Part shown: piece by piece, positions 17,798 through 26,746 of the stretch
How positions within the stretch are numbered: the stretch's first letter is position 1
Layout of the letters: the number at the start of each line of letters is the position of its first letter
Origin: Thermoplasmata archaeon
Lineage (GTDB): Archaea > Thermoplasmatota > Thermoplasmata > Thermoplasmatales > Thermoplasmataceae
Reading direction: 5' to 3'
Length of the DNA stretch: 64,000 bases
NCBI GenBank assembly: GCA_021810045.1
Contig: JAJZJR010000008.1
Coordinates: 1 to 64,000, forward strand
The notes under the pieces: model-generated
What the model was told of the DNA's origin: nothing
Seen by the model: only the letters and a program-made list of their open reading frames with translations
Databases searched by the model: none
Position numbers and translations under genes: made by a program

Positions 17798-18643
17798 ATG
17801 TTACCAGAGATCAAGGCAAGGAGATACAAGGGCGGTGCAAGCCAGATCCGTAAACTACTATTGATACTGAAAGCAGACAGACGTCTCCAGGCAGCGTTGA
17901 TTTTAATTATTGTAGGTGGCCTTTTGACAGGTTTTTCCAGCGAATATATACCTCCTTTCGTTTCTCATCAGACTTATACAGTTCAGATGAACAATTATCC
18001 ACATGATGGGATAAAAAATTATTCTCCAAATCTTAATTTGTACGCAGAGGCACCTAATTATCCTATATACCTTAATATCGATGACAGTCAGCATGCAAAA
18101 ATATTCTACGAAGTATATTACGCAACTGCAATAGGTTATGGCACAAAAACACCAATTATGAACGGATCAATAAGCAGTCCGTATACAATCACCATATCAA
18201 ATACCGTTTATCAAAAGTATTACATACTCTACCTCAGTGCCCCAAATAACACATATTTCCAGGTTTCTGTCACTCTTAGTCAGACTGTGTATCAATATCC
18301 GCCAGCCAACTACTATATGTTGGCTCCGGGAATAATGGCCATACTCATTGGTATGGTCTTAGTGGGTGCAAGTTTTATTAGAATACACTCTGACAAGTTA
18401 AAATATTATTCTAATCTGAAACTGGAGGATTCAGAAATAGAATATCTCTTCAAACCATCAAAGCAATTAGGGACTCTCCCCTGGATAGGGAAGATTATCA
18501 TCGGTTTTGCATTTACGGCACTAGGTTTCATTCTGTTTGGGAATGGATTTCTTCTCTCATGGATTGGAATAGTCTTCATCCTTGCAGGGATTGCCATGAT
18601 GCTCAACGGGGTAGTGCAAAAAATGTCTACAGGCAGGGTCTAG
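17798..18643 (+). CDS. Membrane protein of unknown function (peptide-transport locus)
   Basis: The 281-aa protein has one N-terminal membrane helix (about 35-55), an extracellular Tyr/Asn-rich beta-type domain (60-170) with several N-glycosylation sequons, and three more C-terminal helices. The frame also has an ATG two codons earlier (17792), but AGGAG at 17787-17791 is well spaced only for 17798, and TATA (17764-17773) supports its own promoter. I do not recognise a family. Its position between the binding protein and the transporter operon suggests a role in the same uptake system. The stop overlaps the convergent small membrane gene by 4 nt. Confidence 0.7.
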   Translation: MLPEIKARRYKGGASQIRKLLLILKADRRLQAALILIIVGGLLTGFSSEYIPPFVSHQTYTVQMNNYPHDGIKNYSPNLNLYAEAPNYPIYLNIDDSQHAKIFYEVYYATAIGYGTKTPIMNGSISSPYTITISNTVYQKYYILYLSAPNNTYFQVSVTLSQTVYQYPPANYYMLAPGIMAILIGMVLVGASFIRIHSDKLKYYSNLKLEDSEIEYLFKPSKQLGTLPWIGKIIIGFAFTALGFILFGNGFLLSWIGIVFILAGIAMMLNGVVQKMSTGRV

Positions 18644-19050
18644 TTCTTTTCTTTTTTCTGCTGTTCCAGTTTTTCTCTTTCTACATCTGATTTTTTCTGG
18701 TAGCGTTTTTTAATGGCCTCTTCTCCAAAGAGCTTGAAATAGAGTTTTATCTCATAATAAATGAGAAAAGCATCTATGAATATGGAGAACAGGATTACGT
18801 ATAATGTGTAGATTGGTACCCCTGAAACAATCACATCAGGTGTTATATTCTGTATAAATGGTTCCTGGTAGAGATAGAATACTACCACCCCATCTAAAAA
18901 TAAAGATAAAAAAATGAAGAAACCTTTGAAGAAATCTTCAAAGATATAGAGGAATATCTGCTTCCTGGTAAGATCCTTTGAAGTGAATCTCTCCTCGTCT
19001 TCCTGGGTCTGACCTCTCTCTCTAATCTGTGGACGTTGCAGTAGAGGCAT
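18640..19050 (-). CDS. Small two-helix membrane protein, last gene of the peptide transporter operon
   Basis: The 136-aa protein has a charged N-terminal tail (1-30), two long hydrophobic helices (about 31-60 and 78-105) and a Lys/Glu-rich C-terminal tail of coiled-coil type. It overlaps the 3' end of the upstream ATPase gene by 29 nt, so it is probably translationally coupled with it. No family is recognised. It may be an accessory subunit of the transporter. The ATG at 19050 is the only clear start before the first helix. Confidence 0.6.
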   Translation of the reverse strand: MPLLQRPQIRERGQTQEDEERFTSKDLTRKQIFLYIFEDFFKGFFIFLSLFLDGVVVFYLYQEPFIQNITPDVIVSGVPIYTLYVILFSIFIDAFLIYYEIKLYFKLFGEEAIKKRYQKKSDVEREKLEQQKKEKN

Positions 19051-20479
19051 TCTCCATTACTTCTTCCTTGGTCTCTTCTATAGGCTTGTCGTAAAGCAGA
19101 CAGGAGACAAAATGGCCTTTCCTTACTTCCTTCAGTGTAGGTACATCAGGTTCCATCTGAACAACTCGTATGGTTGTACCATCTTCAAGGAATTTAACAC
19201 TCTCTATGGACTTGAACATTATTCCCGCTCCACTTGAAGCCTCTTTTTCAACAAGCTCATTGAAAAGTGCCAGTACAGGCTCTCTGTTTGGAACAGGTGC
19301 ACTGAGTACTATGTCAAGAGAGTTTGCTTCCTCGTCCGTTACTATCTCCGTGATGGCGGGGAAGTCTTTTGCCTCAGGATTCCTGTAAGGTTCAAGCATT
19401 GACCTTATAGGTCCCGCAATATCTCTCGGAGACCATCCACAGTTCTTCATTGCCTCAGGGCATCTGGGGTGGAAGTAACAGCCTTTCGGCGGATTGGCTG
19501 GACTTGGTATTTCTCCTTCAAGGATGATTCTTCCTTTTCTTTTACCCGGATCTATTGAAGGAATTGCTGACAGTAGTGCTTTTGTATAGGGGTGGAGCAT
19601 TTCAGTAAACAACCTATCTGTGTCTGTCAACTCTGCAACTCTACCAAGATACATAACAGCAACTCTGTCTGCCATCAGCCTGATGACATTAAGGTGATGT
19701 GAAATGAAGAGATATGACAGGCCAAGTTCATTTTGGATTTCCTTAAGCATATTCAGGATCTGAGCCTGGACAGAAACATCCAGAGCGGATGTAGGTTCAT
19801 CAAGCACAAGGAGTTTTGGTCCAATGCCGATTGCTCTTGCAATTCCTATTCTCTGTCTCTGACCTCCACTGAATTCATGTGGGAACCTGTATAGGTGGTC
19901 TTCGCTCAAACCTATTTCCTCAATGAGTTCTTTCTCTTTTTCAAAGATCTCATCAGAACTCATTTCTGTGAGAAGTTTCATTGGTTCAGCAATGACATCC
20001 TTTACGAGCTTTCTTGGATCAAGTGAACTGAAAGGATCCTGGAAAATTGGCTGCATGAATTTCCTGAAATCCTTCATTTTTCTTGACGACATTCTAGTGA
20101 GTGAGTTTTCATTCCGAATCTCATCAAGATCTGCTTCCAGTGTTTCCATTTCCTTAATTTCTTCAGCCGATGGATTTTCTATTTCGTGTAACCTGTCAAG
20201 TTCCCCTTCCTTTTCGATGACTTTGTTCATTAAATCTTCCGGTAGGTTGAAGTAAACATCACCAGCGGTTGCATCTATTAGCCTGAGTACAGTTCTACCG
20301 AGGGTAGTTTTCCCACAGCCTGTTTCTCCTACAACACCGAGTGTTTCGCCCTCTCTTAAAGCGAAGGAAACATCATCCAGTGCTCTAACACTACCTCCAG
20401 ATTTGAGGAGGTTGGAACTGATTGGGAAGTATTTTTTCAGGTGAGATACGTAAAGAAGTACCTTTTTTGATTCAGACAT
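19022..20479 (-). CDS. Oligopeptide ABC transporter ATP-binding protein, OppF/DppF type
   Basis: The 485-aa protein has Walker A GETGCGKT (51-58), Q-loop PIFQDPFSSLDPRK, signature FSGGQRQRIGIARA, Walker B LLVLDEPTSALD and a C-terminal oligopeptide-transporter domain with the cysteine set GCYFHPRCPEAMKNC. It powers peptide import with the partner ATPase. About 60 extra residues (a Glu-rich helical hairpin near 80-140) sit between Walker A and the Q-loop, and a 100-residue extension follows the OppF tail; typical length is about 320. It begins right after the stop of the OppD-type gene. Confidence 0.9.
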   Translation of the reverse strand: MSESKKVLLYVSHLKKYFPISSNLLKSGGSVRALDDVSFALREGETLGVVGETGCGKTTLGRTVLRLIDATAGDVYFNLPEDLMNKVIEKEGELDRLHEIENPSAEEIKEMETLEADLDEIRNENSLTRMSSRKMKDFRKFMQPIFQDPFSSLDPRKLVKDVIAEPMKLLTEMSSDEIFEKEKELIEEIGLSEDHLYRFPHEFSGGQRQRIGIARAIGIGPKLLVLDEPTSALDVSVQAQILNMLKEIQNELGLSYLFISHHLNVIRLMADRVAVMYLGRVAELTDTDRLFTEMLHPYTKALLSAIPSIDPGKRKGRIILEGEIPSPANPPKGCYFHPRCPEAMKNCGWSPRDIAGPIRSMLEPYRNPEAKDFPAITEIVTDEEANSLDIVLSAPVPNREPVLALFNELVEKEASSGAGIMFKSIESVKFLEDGTTIRVVQMEPDVPTLKEVRKGHFVSCLLYDKPIEETKEEVMENASTATSTD

Positions 20480-22042
20480 CTAATTTTCAACCTCCTTTGA
20501 ATAAAGGAAACATGCAACCTTATGGTTTTCCTGGACTTCCACTAGAGCTGGCTTCTTTTCAGCACATATATCCATCTTAAATTTGCATCTGGGATGGAAC
20601 CTGCAGCCGCTTGGTGGAGTAATCAGATTTGGCACTGAGCCGGGAATGGATTCAAGCTTTATCTCATTTCTTGACTTGACATCTGCTCTCGGGATAGAAC
20701 TGAGCAGTCCGGTTGTGTATGGGTGCAATGGGTTGTTAAACAGCTCTGATGCCGGTCCCTCTTCAACAAGGTTGCCTGCATACATAACTCCAAGTCTTTC
20801 ACACATTTCCGCTATAACTGCAAGATCATGTGTGATGAACAATACTGAAGTTCCAGTGACCTTATTCAGGTCTCTTATTAGATCCAGTATCTGGGCCTGA
20901 GTTGTGACATCAAGAGCTGTTGTAGGTTCATCAGCAATAAGCATCATTGGGTTAGAGGCTATTGCCATTGCAATCATTGCTCTCTGCTGCATACCTCCGC
21001 TTAACTCATGCGGGTACGAATCATAAACCCTTGTGGGCTCAGCTATGTTAACAAGGGTAAGCAGTTCCAAAGCTCTCCTTCTGGCCTCATCTTCAAAAAC
21101 AGCTTCATATTTCTTCCTGAAAAATCTCCTCTTCCAAAGGAATGACGAGAAATCCTTCTTCAGGTTGTATCTAAGGTTAGAGATCTGCTGCTCGAGAAGT
21201 GCGATTCTGTTCTGGTCATTCTGGGATTCTGCCTCCAACAGTTTAAGGGTCAGATTGAAGAGTTCCTCCTCACGCTTGTAATAATCTCTCATTGTAGATA
21301 TGACATTTAGATCATTACCCCGTTTCTTTCCCATTATTACCTCGGATAATTCTCTGACTGTCATTTCCCGGTCAGCACCGCTTCTAAGTATGTTTACAAT
21401 TTCGTCTTCAGCCACAGGAACAGCGAATTGTCTTGTCCAGCTATTTACGAGAGGCCTGAAATCTCCCTTTTCATCCTTTATCTGTTCATAAAAGCTCTTT
21501 ATATCTGCTTCAGTAAGGCTCTCTCTTCTTATGATTGAATTAGCGATCTCAACCCTGTTGTGGAGAAGAATATTTTCTGTTATCTGTTTTCCAATAGAAA
21601 TAACAGGGTTCAATGCCAATGAAGGCTCCTGGAAGATCATTGCGATCTTATTTCCCCTTATTTTCGAGATAACAAAATTATGTCTTTTAATTAGTTTCTT
21701 GTTTCTTTTGACCCTTACATCTGTTTCTGATTTTACGTCGATCTTGGCAAGCCTTGGCAAGTCGTTAAGGATGTTGTAATCGTCTATGCGAATAGATCCG
21801 GAAATTATTCTTCCTGGGGGATCCGGTATTAGGTCCATGATTGATGTTGCAGTAACGCTCTTTCCACAACCGCTTTCTCCAACCAGACCAAACACTTCAC
21901 CCTTCTTAACTGAGAGTGAGACGCCATCAAGTGCTTTAACAATCCCCTTAGAGGTAAAGAACCTGGTAACGAGATTCTCCACTCTGAGGTATTCCTCGCC
22001 ATCGTTTTTTGTTTTTATCTGTTCTTGCTGTTCTTCTACCAT
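20480..22042 (-). CDS. Oligopeptide ABC transporter ATP-binding protein, OppD/DppD type
   Basis: The 520-aa protein has Walker A GESGCGKS (55-62), Q-loop MIFQEPSLALNP, signature ELSGGMQQRAMIAMA, Walker B LLIADEPTTALD and the oligopeptide C-terminal motif GCRFHPRCKFKMDIC. Between the Q-loop and the signature lies an insertion of about 170 residues, predicted helical with a coiled-coil segment (ALLEQQISNLRYNLKK), making it nearly 200 residues longer than usual OppD. The insertion falls in the helical subdomain that contacts the permeases. It is directly adjacent to the OppF-type gene. Confidence 0.92.
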   Translation of the reverse strand: MVEEQQEQIKTKNDGEEYLRVENLVTRFFTSKGIVKALDGVSLSVKKGEVFGLVGESGCGKSVTATSIMDLIPDPPGRIISGSIRIDDYNILNDLPRLAKIDVKSETDVRVKRNKKLIKRHNFVISKIRGNKIAMIFQEPSLALNPVISIGKQITENILLHNRVEIANSIIRRESLTEADIKSFYEQIKDEKGDFRPLVNSWTRQFAVPVAEDEIVNILRSGADREMTVRELSEVIMGKKRGNDLNVISTMRDYYKREEELFNLTLKLLEAESQNDQNRIALLEQQISNLRYNLKKDFSSFLWKRRFFRKKYEAVFEDEARRRALELLTLVNIAEPTRVYDSYPHELSGGMQQRAMIAMAIASNPMMLIADEPTTALDVTTQAQILDLIRDLNKVTGTSVLFITHDLAVIAEMCERLGVMYAGNLVEEGPASELFNNPLHPYTTGLLSSIPRADVKSRNEIKLESIPGSVPNLITPPSGCRFHPRCKFKMDICAEKKPALVEVQENHKVACFLYSKEVEN

Positions 22043-22048
22043 GATAGT

Positions 22049-22999
22049 TTACCTTCTTAATTTGGGGTCAAGTACATCTCGCAATCCGTCTCCCAAGAGA
22101 TTAATTGATATTGTAAATAACAGGATGAAAATTCCAGGAATAATCACTGGCCACCATAGTCCTGCTCCAAGCCAGTTCTGCCCCTGATTTATGATATTTC
22201 CAAGTTCCGGGAAATATGGATCGCTTATAACACCAAGGAAGAATAGCACTGCAAAGAGCTGCATGATGGTTCCCAAATCCAGTGATATCTGTACGAAAAT
22301 AGGTGAAAGCACGTTTGGAAGTACATGGGAGAATATATTTCTGGCAGAAGACGCTCCAGATGCAGTAGCTGCTTCAACAAATTTCATTGATTTTATGTAA
22401 AGTGCCTGTCCTCTAGCAAGCCTTGCGTATATTGGCCACCATATGATCAGAAGAGCATAAACTGCCATAATGATATATCTACCAAGGAGGAAGATAAAGG
22501 CAAGGGCAAGTATCAGGAAAGGAACACTGAAGAACACATCGGTTACCCTCATGAGTATTTCATCAATGTATCCACCTTTGAAACCAGCGATGGCTCCAAC
22601 CAATGTGCCTATTCCAGCACCTATCATCACTATAAAGAGCGAATATCCCATATCAAACTTGATAGCAGCAAGTGATATTGGAAGCAATGGGAATTGGAGT
22701 GAATACATCTCAGTATAGCCAAGAAGTCCCGCAAATCCATGTGAGAATGAGGGGCCCACTGGAGTTACACTTACAGGGATCCCGAAAGCAAGTAATGAAT
22801 TTGTACTTGAAACACCAAGATATCTCGGATAAACCACATCGAGCATTGCAATTATGAAGTAGATAATGGTGATCACCATTCCTACCAATGCGAGTTTGTT
22901 CTTGACCAGAAGCCTGAGTGTGTGGGAATAATCTTCAAGTTTTGGATGTCTTTTCTTAACAGGCATTTGTTTGGCCTGAGCAATAGTTGTATCTACCAT
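22049..22999 (-). CDS. Oligopeptide ABC transporter permease, OppC/DppC type
   Basis: The 316-aa protein has an N-terminal helix, five further membrane helices and the permease EAA loop (EAATASGASSARNIFSHVLPNV). The GxxxA-rich assembly motif (GTLVGAIAGFKGGYIDEILMRVTDVFFSVP) is typical of OppC. It makes the pore with OppB. It starts 9 bp after the OppB stop and ends 6 bp before the OppD start. Confidence 0.93.
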   Translation of the reverse strand: MVDTTIAQAKQMPVKKRHPKLEDYSHTLRLLVKNKLALVGMVITIIYFIIAMLDVVYPRYLGVSSTNSLLAFGIPVSVTPVGPSFSHGFAGLLGYTEMYSLQFPLLPISLAAIKFDMGYSLFIVMIGAGIGTLVGAIAGFKGGYIDEILMRVTDVFFSVPFLILALAFIFLLGRYIIMAVYALLIIWWPIYARLARGQALYIKSMKFVEAATASGASSARNIFSHVLPNVLSPIFVQISLDLGTIMQLFAVLFFLGVISDPYFPELGNIINQGQNWLGAGLWWPVIIPGIFILLFTISINLLGDGLRDVLDPKLRR

Positions 23000-23008
23000 T
23001 TTATCACC

Positions 23009-24091
23009 TTAATACCTTATCCTCGGGTCTATGAACGCATAGGCTATATCCACAATCAGGTTGGCCGCCATTAGTGTTATTCCAAAGACAAATGTTGTTC
23101 CAAGAACACCGTAGATTGCAACATTTGTAATGGCACTCAGGCTAAGCATTCCCATTCCATAGTAGCCAAAAACCTCCTCGACTACAACCACTCCGCCAAG
23201 GAGTGAAGCAAAAAGCAGTCCAAGAACTGTTATAGTAGGAATAAGTGCATTCTTTCTTATGTGTCTCTTAATAACAAGTGACTCAGGAACTCCCTTGGAT
23301 CTTGCAGTCTTGACATATTCCTGGTTTGCTGAATCCACCATTCCTGCTCTTATGAATCTCAATATACCTGCCAGCAGGGAAAGGGTTAACGTAACAACTG
23401 GAAGGATCAGGTAAATAAATGAACTGTATGCAAGGGCCCAGTCTCCGTGTATCAGGGCATCAAGTAGTGGGAGATGCGTTGGACTTGTAAGTCCTGTTGA
23501 AGCATTAAACCAGGGTGGTGGGATTGCACCTATGGCATTGAATGAGAATTTGCCGGCAATTGGCAAAACCCCAAGAGGATTGCCGACTATAACATTCTTC
23601 CCAAATACCAGCTGTAAAAGTAATGCGAGCAGGAAAATGGGCATGGCGTAGAAAGTAAGTGAGAATACTCTGCCTGTTTGATCAGCAATTGAATTAGGTC
23701 TGGCTCCAATGTATGTACCAAGTGGGATTGCTATTATAATAGAGAGTATGGTTGCAAAGATTGCCAGTTGCAATGTTGCCGGGAAGTAAAGCTCTATTCC
23801 ACTCAGAACAGGCCCTGTATATATGCTTGTACTCATTGTCCCCCAGCTGCCAGTAAAGAGGGCCTTAATATAGAAGAAGTACTGGATAAATATTGGATAA
23901 TTGAGCCCAAGAGCGGCTTTAGCTTGTTCTATCTGAACACTGACAGGCACCGACGATTTAGGATTGATGTATCTTGCTACGAGATAAGTATCGGGAAACA
24001 TTCTCAAAAGGAAGAAAATCAAGAGAATGAGACCGAAAAGAGTTGGTATCAGCAGCAATAGTCTCCTAATGATAAAATATCTTAGCTCCAT
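23009..24091 (-). CDS. Oligopeptide ABC transporter permease, OppB/DppB type
   Basis: The 360-aa first gene of the operon. The N-terminal MELRYFIIRRLLLLIPTLFGL is the classic OppB start, and the EAA loop YVKTARSKGVPESLVIKRHIRKNALIPT is complete. About 60 residues between helices (163-220, FGKNVIVGNPLGVLPI and following) form a long external loop. A GAGGT ribosome site lies about 7 nt ahead of the ATG. Confidence 0.94.
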   Translation of the reverse strand: MELRYFIIRRLLLLIPTLFGLILLIFFLLRMFPDTYLVARYINPKSSVPVSVQIEQAKAALGLNYPIFIQYFFYIKALFTGSWGTMSTSIYTGPVLSGIELYFPATLQLAIFATILSIIIAIPLGTYIGARPNSIADQTGRVFSLTFYAMPIFLLALLLQLVFGKNVIVGNPLGVLPIAGKFSFNAIGAIPPPWFNASTGLTSPTHLPLLDALIHGDWALAYSSFIYLILPVVTLTLSLLAGILRFIRAGMVDSANQEYVKTARSKGVPESLVIKRHIRKNALIPTITVLGLLFASLLGGVVVVEEVFGYYGMGMLSLSAITNVAIYGVLGTTFVFGITLMAANLIVDIAYAFIDPRIRY

Positions 24092-24119
24092 ATATCTGAC
24101 CTCACCAAATTGTAATTTT

Positions 24120-24129
24120 GATATATAAC
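24120..24129 (-). promoter_or_regulatory. TATA box of the peptide transporter operon
   Basis: GTTATATATC on the minus strand about 30-38 nt upstream of the OppB ATG, with GAGGT at 24099-24103. The rest of 24130-24313 is AT-rich and shows no further feature I can name. Confidence 0.55.
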
Positions 24130-24313
24130 TTTTTTTTAGAGACCCTATTACATTGGTTATTTGATAAAATTAACCTTAGAAGCTGTTTATTGGGGTAGAA
24201 TTTCAACATATTCCCGTTTATGGGAAAAATCTAGATTTATTGTTTATAAAACTAATAAGTTGGCCGTTTAGAAAAACAATTAAAAATAAAGGGAAATATG
24301 TATAAAAATAAAC

Positions 24314-25249
24314 TCAGCTGGTGGCTGCTGGTGTAATATATCCGGGAGATGGCTTGAGTTTCTTCATGTGGTTGAACCACCATATCTTCGAGACAAGTTT
24401 AACGTCCTCAAACGGGTTCTCTATGGAAGGTTCCCTGAAACACTGTGTAAAACAGTCATTGCATTGATTGTCGAATTTTTCCCAGTTGGGTTTCTTGTTA
24501 AGGACTACCTCCATATGGGTGAAGCAAGGGTGAACCTTTCCACGGTAATCCGTGTAATATGTTGTCTGTCCAGCTTTACACGGAGAAACGGTTTTTCTGT
24601 CCAGGTAGTCAACAGCTTCCTTGTAGTAGCTTCTCGTGTTTCCGAATACGTGGTCATTGTAATGATCTGCAGCATATGAGAAGGCCTGCCTGACCATTTT
24701 GTTCTCAACTTCAAAGTCCTGGAAATAATAAGAACTCTGATCAGGGAAACACATAGATAGGGGTACACCAAGTTCATCATTGGCGTATTCCACCATATCC
24801 TTCACCTTGAAGTAATTGAAATTGGTCACAAGAGCGTTTGCGGTGAGAACCTTTACCTTATCCCTTGATTCTTTTATGGTCTTGACAACAGTATCGAAAA
24901 TCTTAAGGCCCCTGTATTCGTTGTGTTCTTCAGGAATATTACTGTCAACAGAAATGGTCATGCCATCAAGATATGGAATGATCTTCTTCAGTACATATGG
25001 GTTGGTTCCATTTGACGCAATGTGTGTAATAAAGTGGTTTTCCTTAAGCTTCTTCACAATTGATTCTATGGACTTGTTGAGGGTTGGCTCTCCTCCGGTC
25101 AATGAAACAATCTTGATCTTATTCTTCTTCATCTCCGCAATGTGTTTGTCAATGAGTTCTTCTGGAAAGAAGATTTTGCCCTGCCAGGCGTTACAACTCT
25201 TACACCTGAGATTGCAAAAATAGTCAATGTTCCATATCATCGTCTTCAT
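24314..25249 (-). CDS. Radical SAM protein with SPASM-like C-terminal cysteines
   Basis: The 311-aa protein has the radical SAM motif C12-x3-C16-x2-C19 (YFCNLRCKSC), SLTGGEPTL (glycine motif) and ISVDS. A C-terminal cluster of cysteines (SPCKAG, VHPCFTH, NQCNDCFTQC) suggests a second iron-sulphur site as in SPASM/Twitch enzymes, which modify peptides or cofactors. The substrate is unknown and no peptide substrate gene is evident nearby. It resembles in layout, but not closely in sequence, the radical SAM protein at 57596-58600. Confidence 0.8.
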   Translation of the reverse strand: MKTMIWNIDYFCNLRCKSCNAWQGKIFFPEELIDKHIAEMKKNKIKIVSLTGGEPTLNKSIESIVKKLKENHFITHIASNGTNPYVLKKIIPYLDGMTISVDSNIPEEHNEYRGLKIFDTVVKTIKESRDKVKVLTANALVTNFNYFKVKDMVEYANDELGVPLSMCFPDQSSYYFQDFEVENKMVRQAFSYAADHYNDHVFGNTRSYYKEAVDYLDRKTVSPCKAGQTTYYTDYRGKVHPCFTHMEVVLNKKPNWEKFDNQCNDCFTQCFREPSIENPFEDVKLVSKIWWFNHMKKLKPSPGYITPAATS

Positions 25250-25357
25250 ATTGGTGCTCAGTAATAATCACAATTAATAAACTTGTTGAGAGGAGATCGC
25301 TGAAAAAAATACACTTTCTTGGTTGTTAAAGTGAACATATTGACTGGAAAACAGTTA

Positions 25358-25918
25358 TTAGAACAGATCGCCAAGGTCCCTGTTCACAGGCTGCTCAAGC
25401 CAGTAAGTCATGAAAACATCATCAACATATTTGCCGTCTATGACAAACTGACCCTTTCTGGCCCCTTCAACAATAAATCCCATGCTTTCATAAAGGGCAA
25501 TTGCGTTTGTATTTGAGGAAAAAACCTCCAGGTTGAGTTTCTTGACGTAATTTTCTCTGCACCATTCTATTCCAGAGGAAATGAGTTTCTTTCCGAGACC
25601 TTTTCTTCTGTGTCCGGATTTTATTGCAATACCAAGGTTTGCAGTGTGCCTGTTTTTCCTGTACATTCCCCTTTGAATTGTGAGCACTCCTACTATTTCT
25701 CCATCCTTATCCGCAACAATGGTCAGATCATCAGGGCTTCTGATCCTCTCCTGTTCACCTCTTTCTGTAAGGAGGTAGTATTCACTTACCAGGTAAACCC
25801 GTTCATCCATGACGTTCTGCATGCAGTTTATGACACCTTTTGCGTCCCTTGGGTCAGCCCTGCGTATCAAATATTCGCCAAAAACTGATTCTTCCGGGCT
25901 TTTACCTTTCCACAGCAT
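25358..25918 (-). CDS. GNAT-family N-acetyltransferase
   Basis: The 186-aa protein has the GNAT core: LTIVADKDGEIVGVLTI, the acetyl-CoA pyrophosphate loop GHRRKGLGKKLI (R/Q-x-x-G-x-G/A) and NTNAIALYESMGF. Such enzymes acetylate protein N-termini, amino acids or polyamines. The acceptor cannot be assigned. It stands alone on the minus strand. Confidence 0.85.
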   Translation of the reverse strand: MLWKGKSPEESVFGEYLIRRADPRDAKGVINCMQNVMDERVYLVSEYYLLTERGEQERIRSPDDLTIVADKDGEIVGVLTIQRGMYRKNRHTANLGIAIKSGHRRKGLGKKLISSGIEWCRENYVKKLNLEVFSSNTNAIALYESMGFIVEGARKGQFVIDGKYVDDVFMTYWLEQPVNRDLGDLF

Positions 25919-26006
25919 AAAAACACTACTTTATTCCTAAAGAGTCAATTGAAATAATTCTTTCCCCTATTTCAATCAATTAACGAAATAATACGTATCC
26001 CTAATG

Positions 26007-26333
26007 TTACTTCTTCACAAGTGAATTCTTGAGGTTGTGATACATTTCAGTCATCTGTTCTGCCAGTTCTCTTGCCTCATCAGCAATCTTCTCCTTGTTG
26101 TCTATAAATTCAGGCGTGAGTATTGCTCCCTCTCTTGATGGGAGTATCAAACCTTCTTTTTCAAGGACTCTGAGGGAATACCTGATCTTGTGTTCAGGGA
26201 TACCTGTTTCATGTGATATCTTTATGATACCTACAGGCTGCTCTCTGAGCAAAGTCTGAATAATAGAAAGGTGTCTCCTTACAGTTTCCAGATCGGTCTT
26301 TATTTCCCTGAACAATGAACTTGAACTTTCCAT
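26007..26333 (-). CDS. Winged-helix transcriptional regulator
   Basis: The 108-aa protein contains a clear wHTH (residues about 18-75): HLSIIQTLLREQPVGIIKISHETGIPEHKIRYSLRVLEKEGLI, followed by a wing and a C-terminal amphipathic helix likely for dimerisation. It resembles small archaeal single-domain regulators. Target genes are unknown. It faces away from rtcB. Confidence 0.75.
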   Translation of the reverse strand: MESSSSLFREIKTDLETVRRHLSIIQTLLREQPVGIIKISHETGIPEHKIRYSLRVLEKEGLILPSREGAILTPEFIDNKEKIADEARELAEQMTEMYHNLKNSLVKK

Positions 26334-26407
26334 GAGACCTTATGGCTATCTGTAATATATTTATTATCAGATTATGAACAAAATCAGAGCAAAGGATGTC
26401 TTAAAAT

Positions 26408-26629
26408 TCATGGAAAAATTTTATTGCCATTTTCAGTAATAATGGGGTTTTCCTGACAGTTTAACAGGATTCTTATTTTTTCTTCCCTATTCTGAATATA
26501 TGTCTGGAATTTTGACTTGTCCTCATAATGATCCATTATGTTCAGAGCATTATTTCTCAAGGAAATCTGTAGTTTAATGTCAAATTGCATTCTTTCAGAT
26601 AAGCCGGAAAGTTCTATTTCCTTTGTCAA
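26408..26629 (-). CDS. Possible small protein of unknown function
   Basis: A 73-codon frame opening with TTG in the 413-bp gap between the wHTH gene and rtcB. The product is charged and helical (MQFDIKLQISLRNNALNIMDHYEDK), more protein-like than a random frame. No ribosome site or homologue is recognised. An opposite-strand frame (26538-26732) overlaps it and looks less convincing. If this is not a gene, the gap holds only the promoters. Confidence 0.25.
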   Translation of the reverse strand: MTKEIELSGLSERMQFDIKLQISLRNNALNIMDHYEDKSKFQTYIQNREEKIRILLNCQENPIITENGNKIFP

Positions 26630-26746
26630 CAGGAATGTGAACTTGATAATGGGTATTAAGGTTTTCAGGCAGTTGGTATGTACCTTGAAAAAAACAGAAA
26701 TTCTGCATACAGTACATGTAAGATTATACTAACTGGAGAATGAGAA

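Noticed and set aside
26538-26732. A 64-codon plus-strand frame ahead of rtcB
   Set aside because: No ribosome site and a cysteine-rich chance-like translation; overlaps a slightly better minus-strand candidate.
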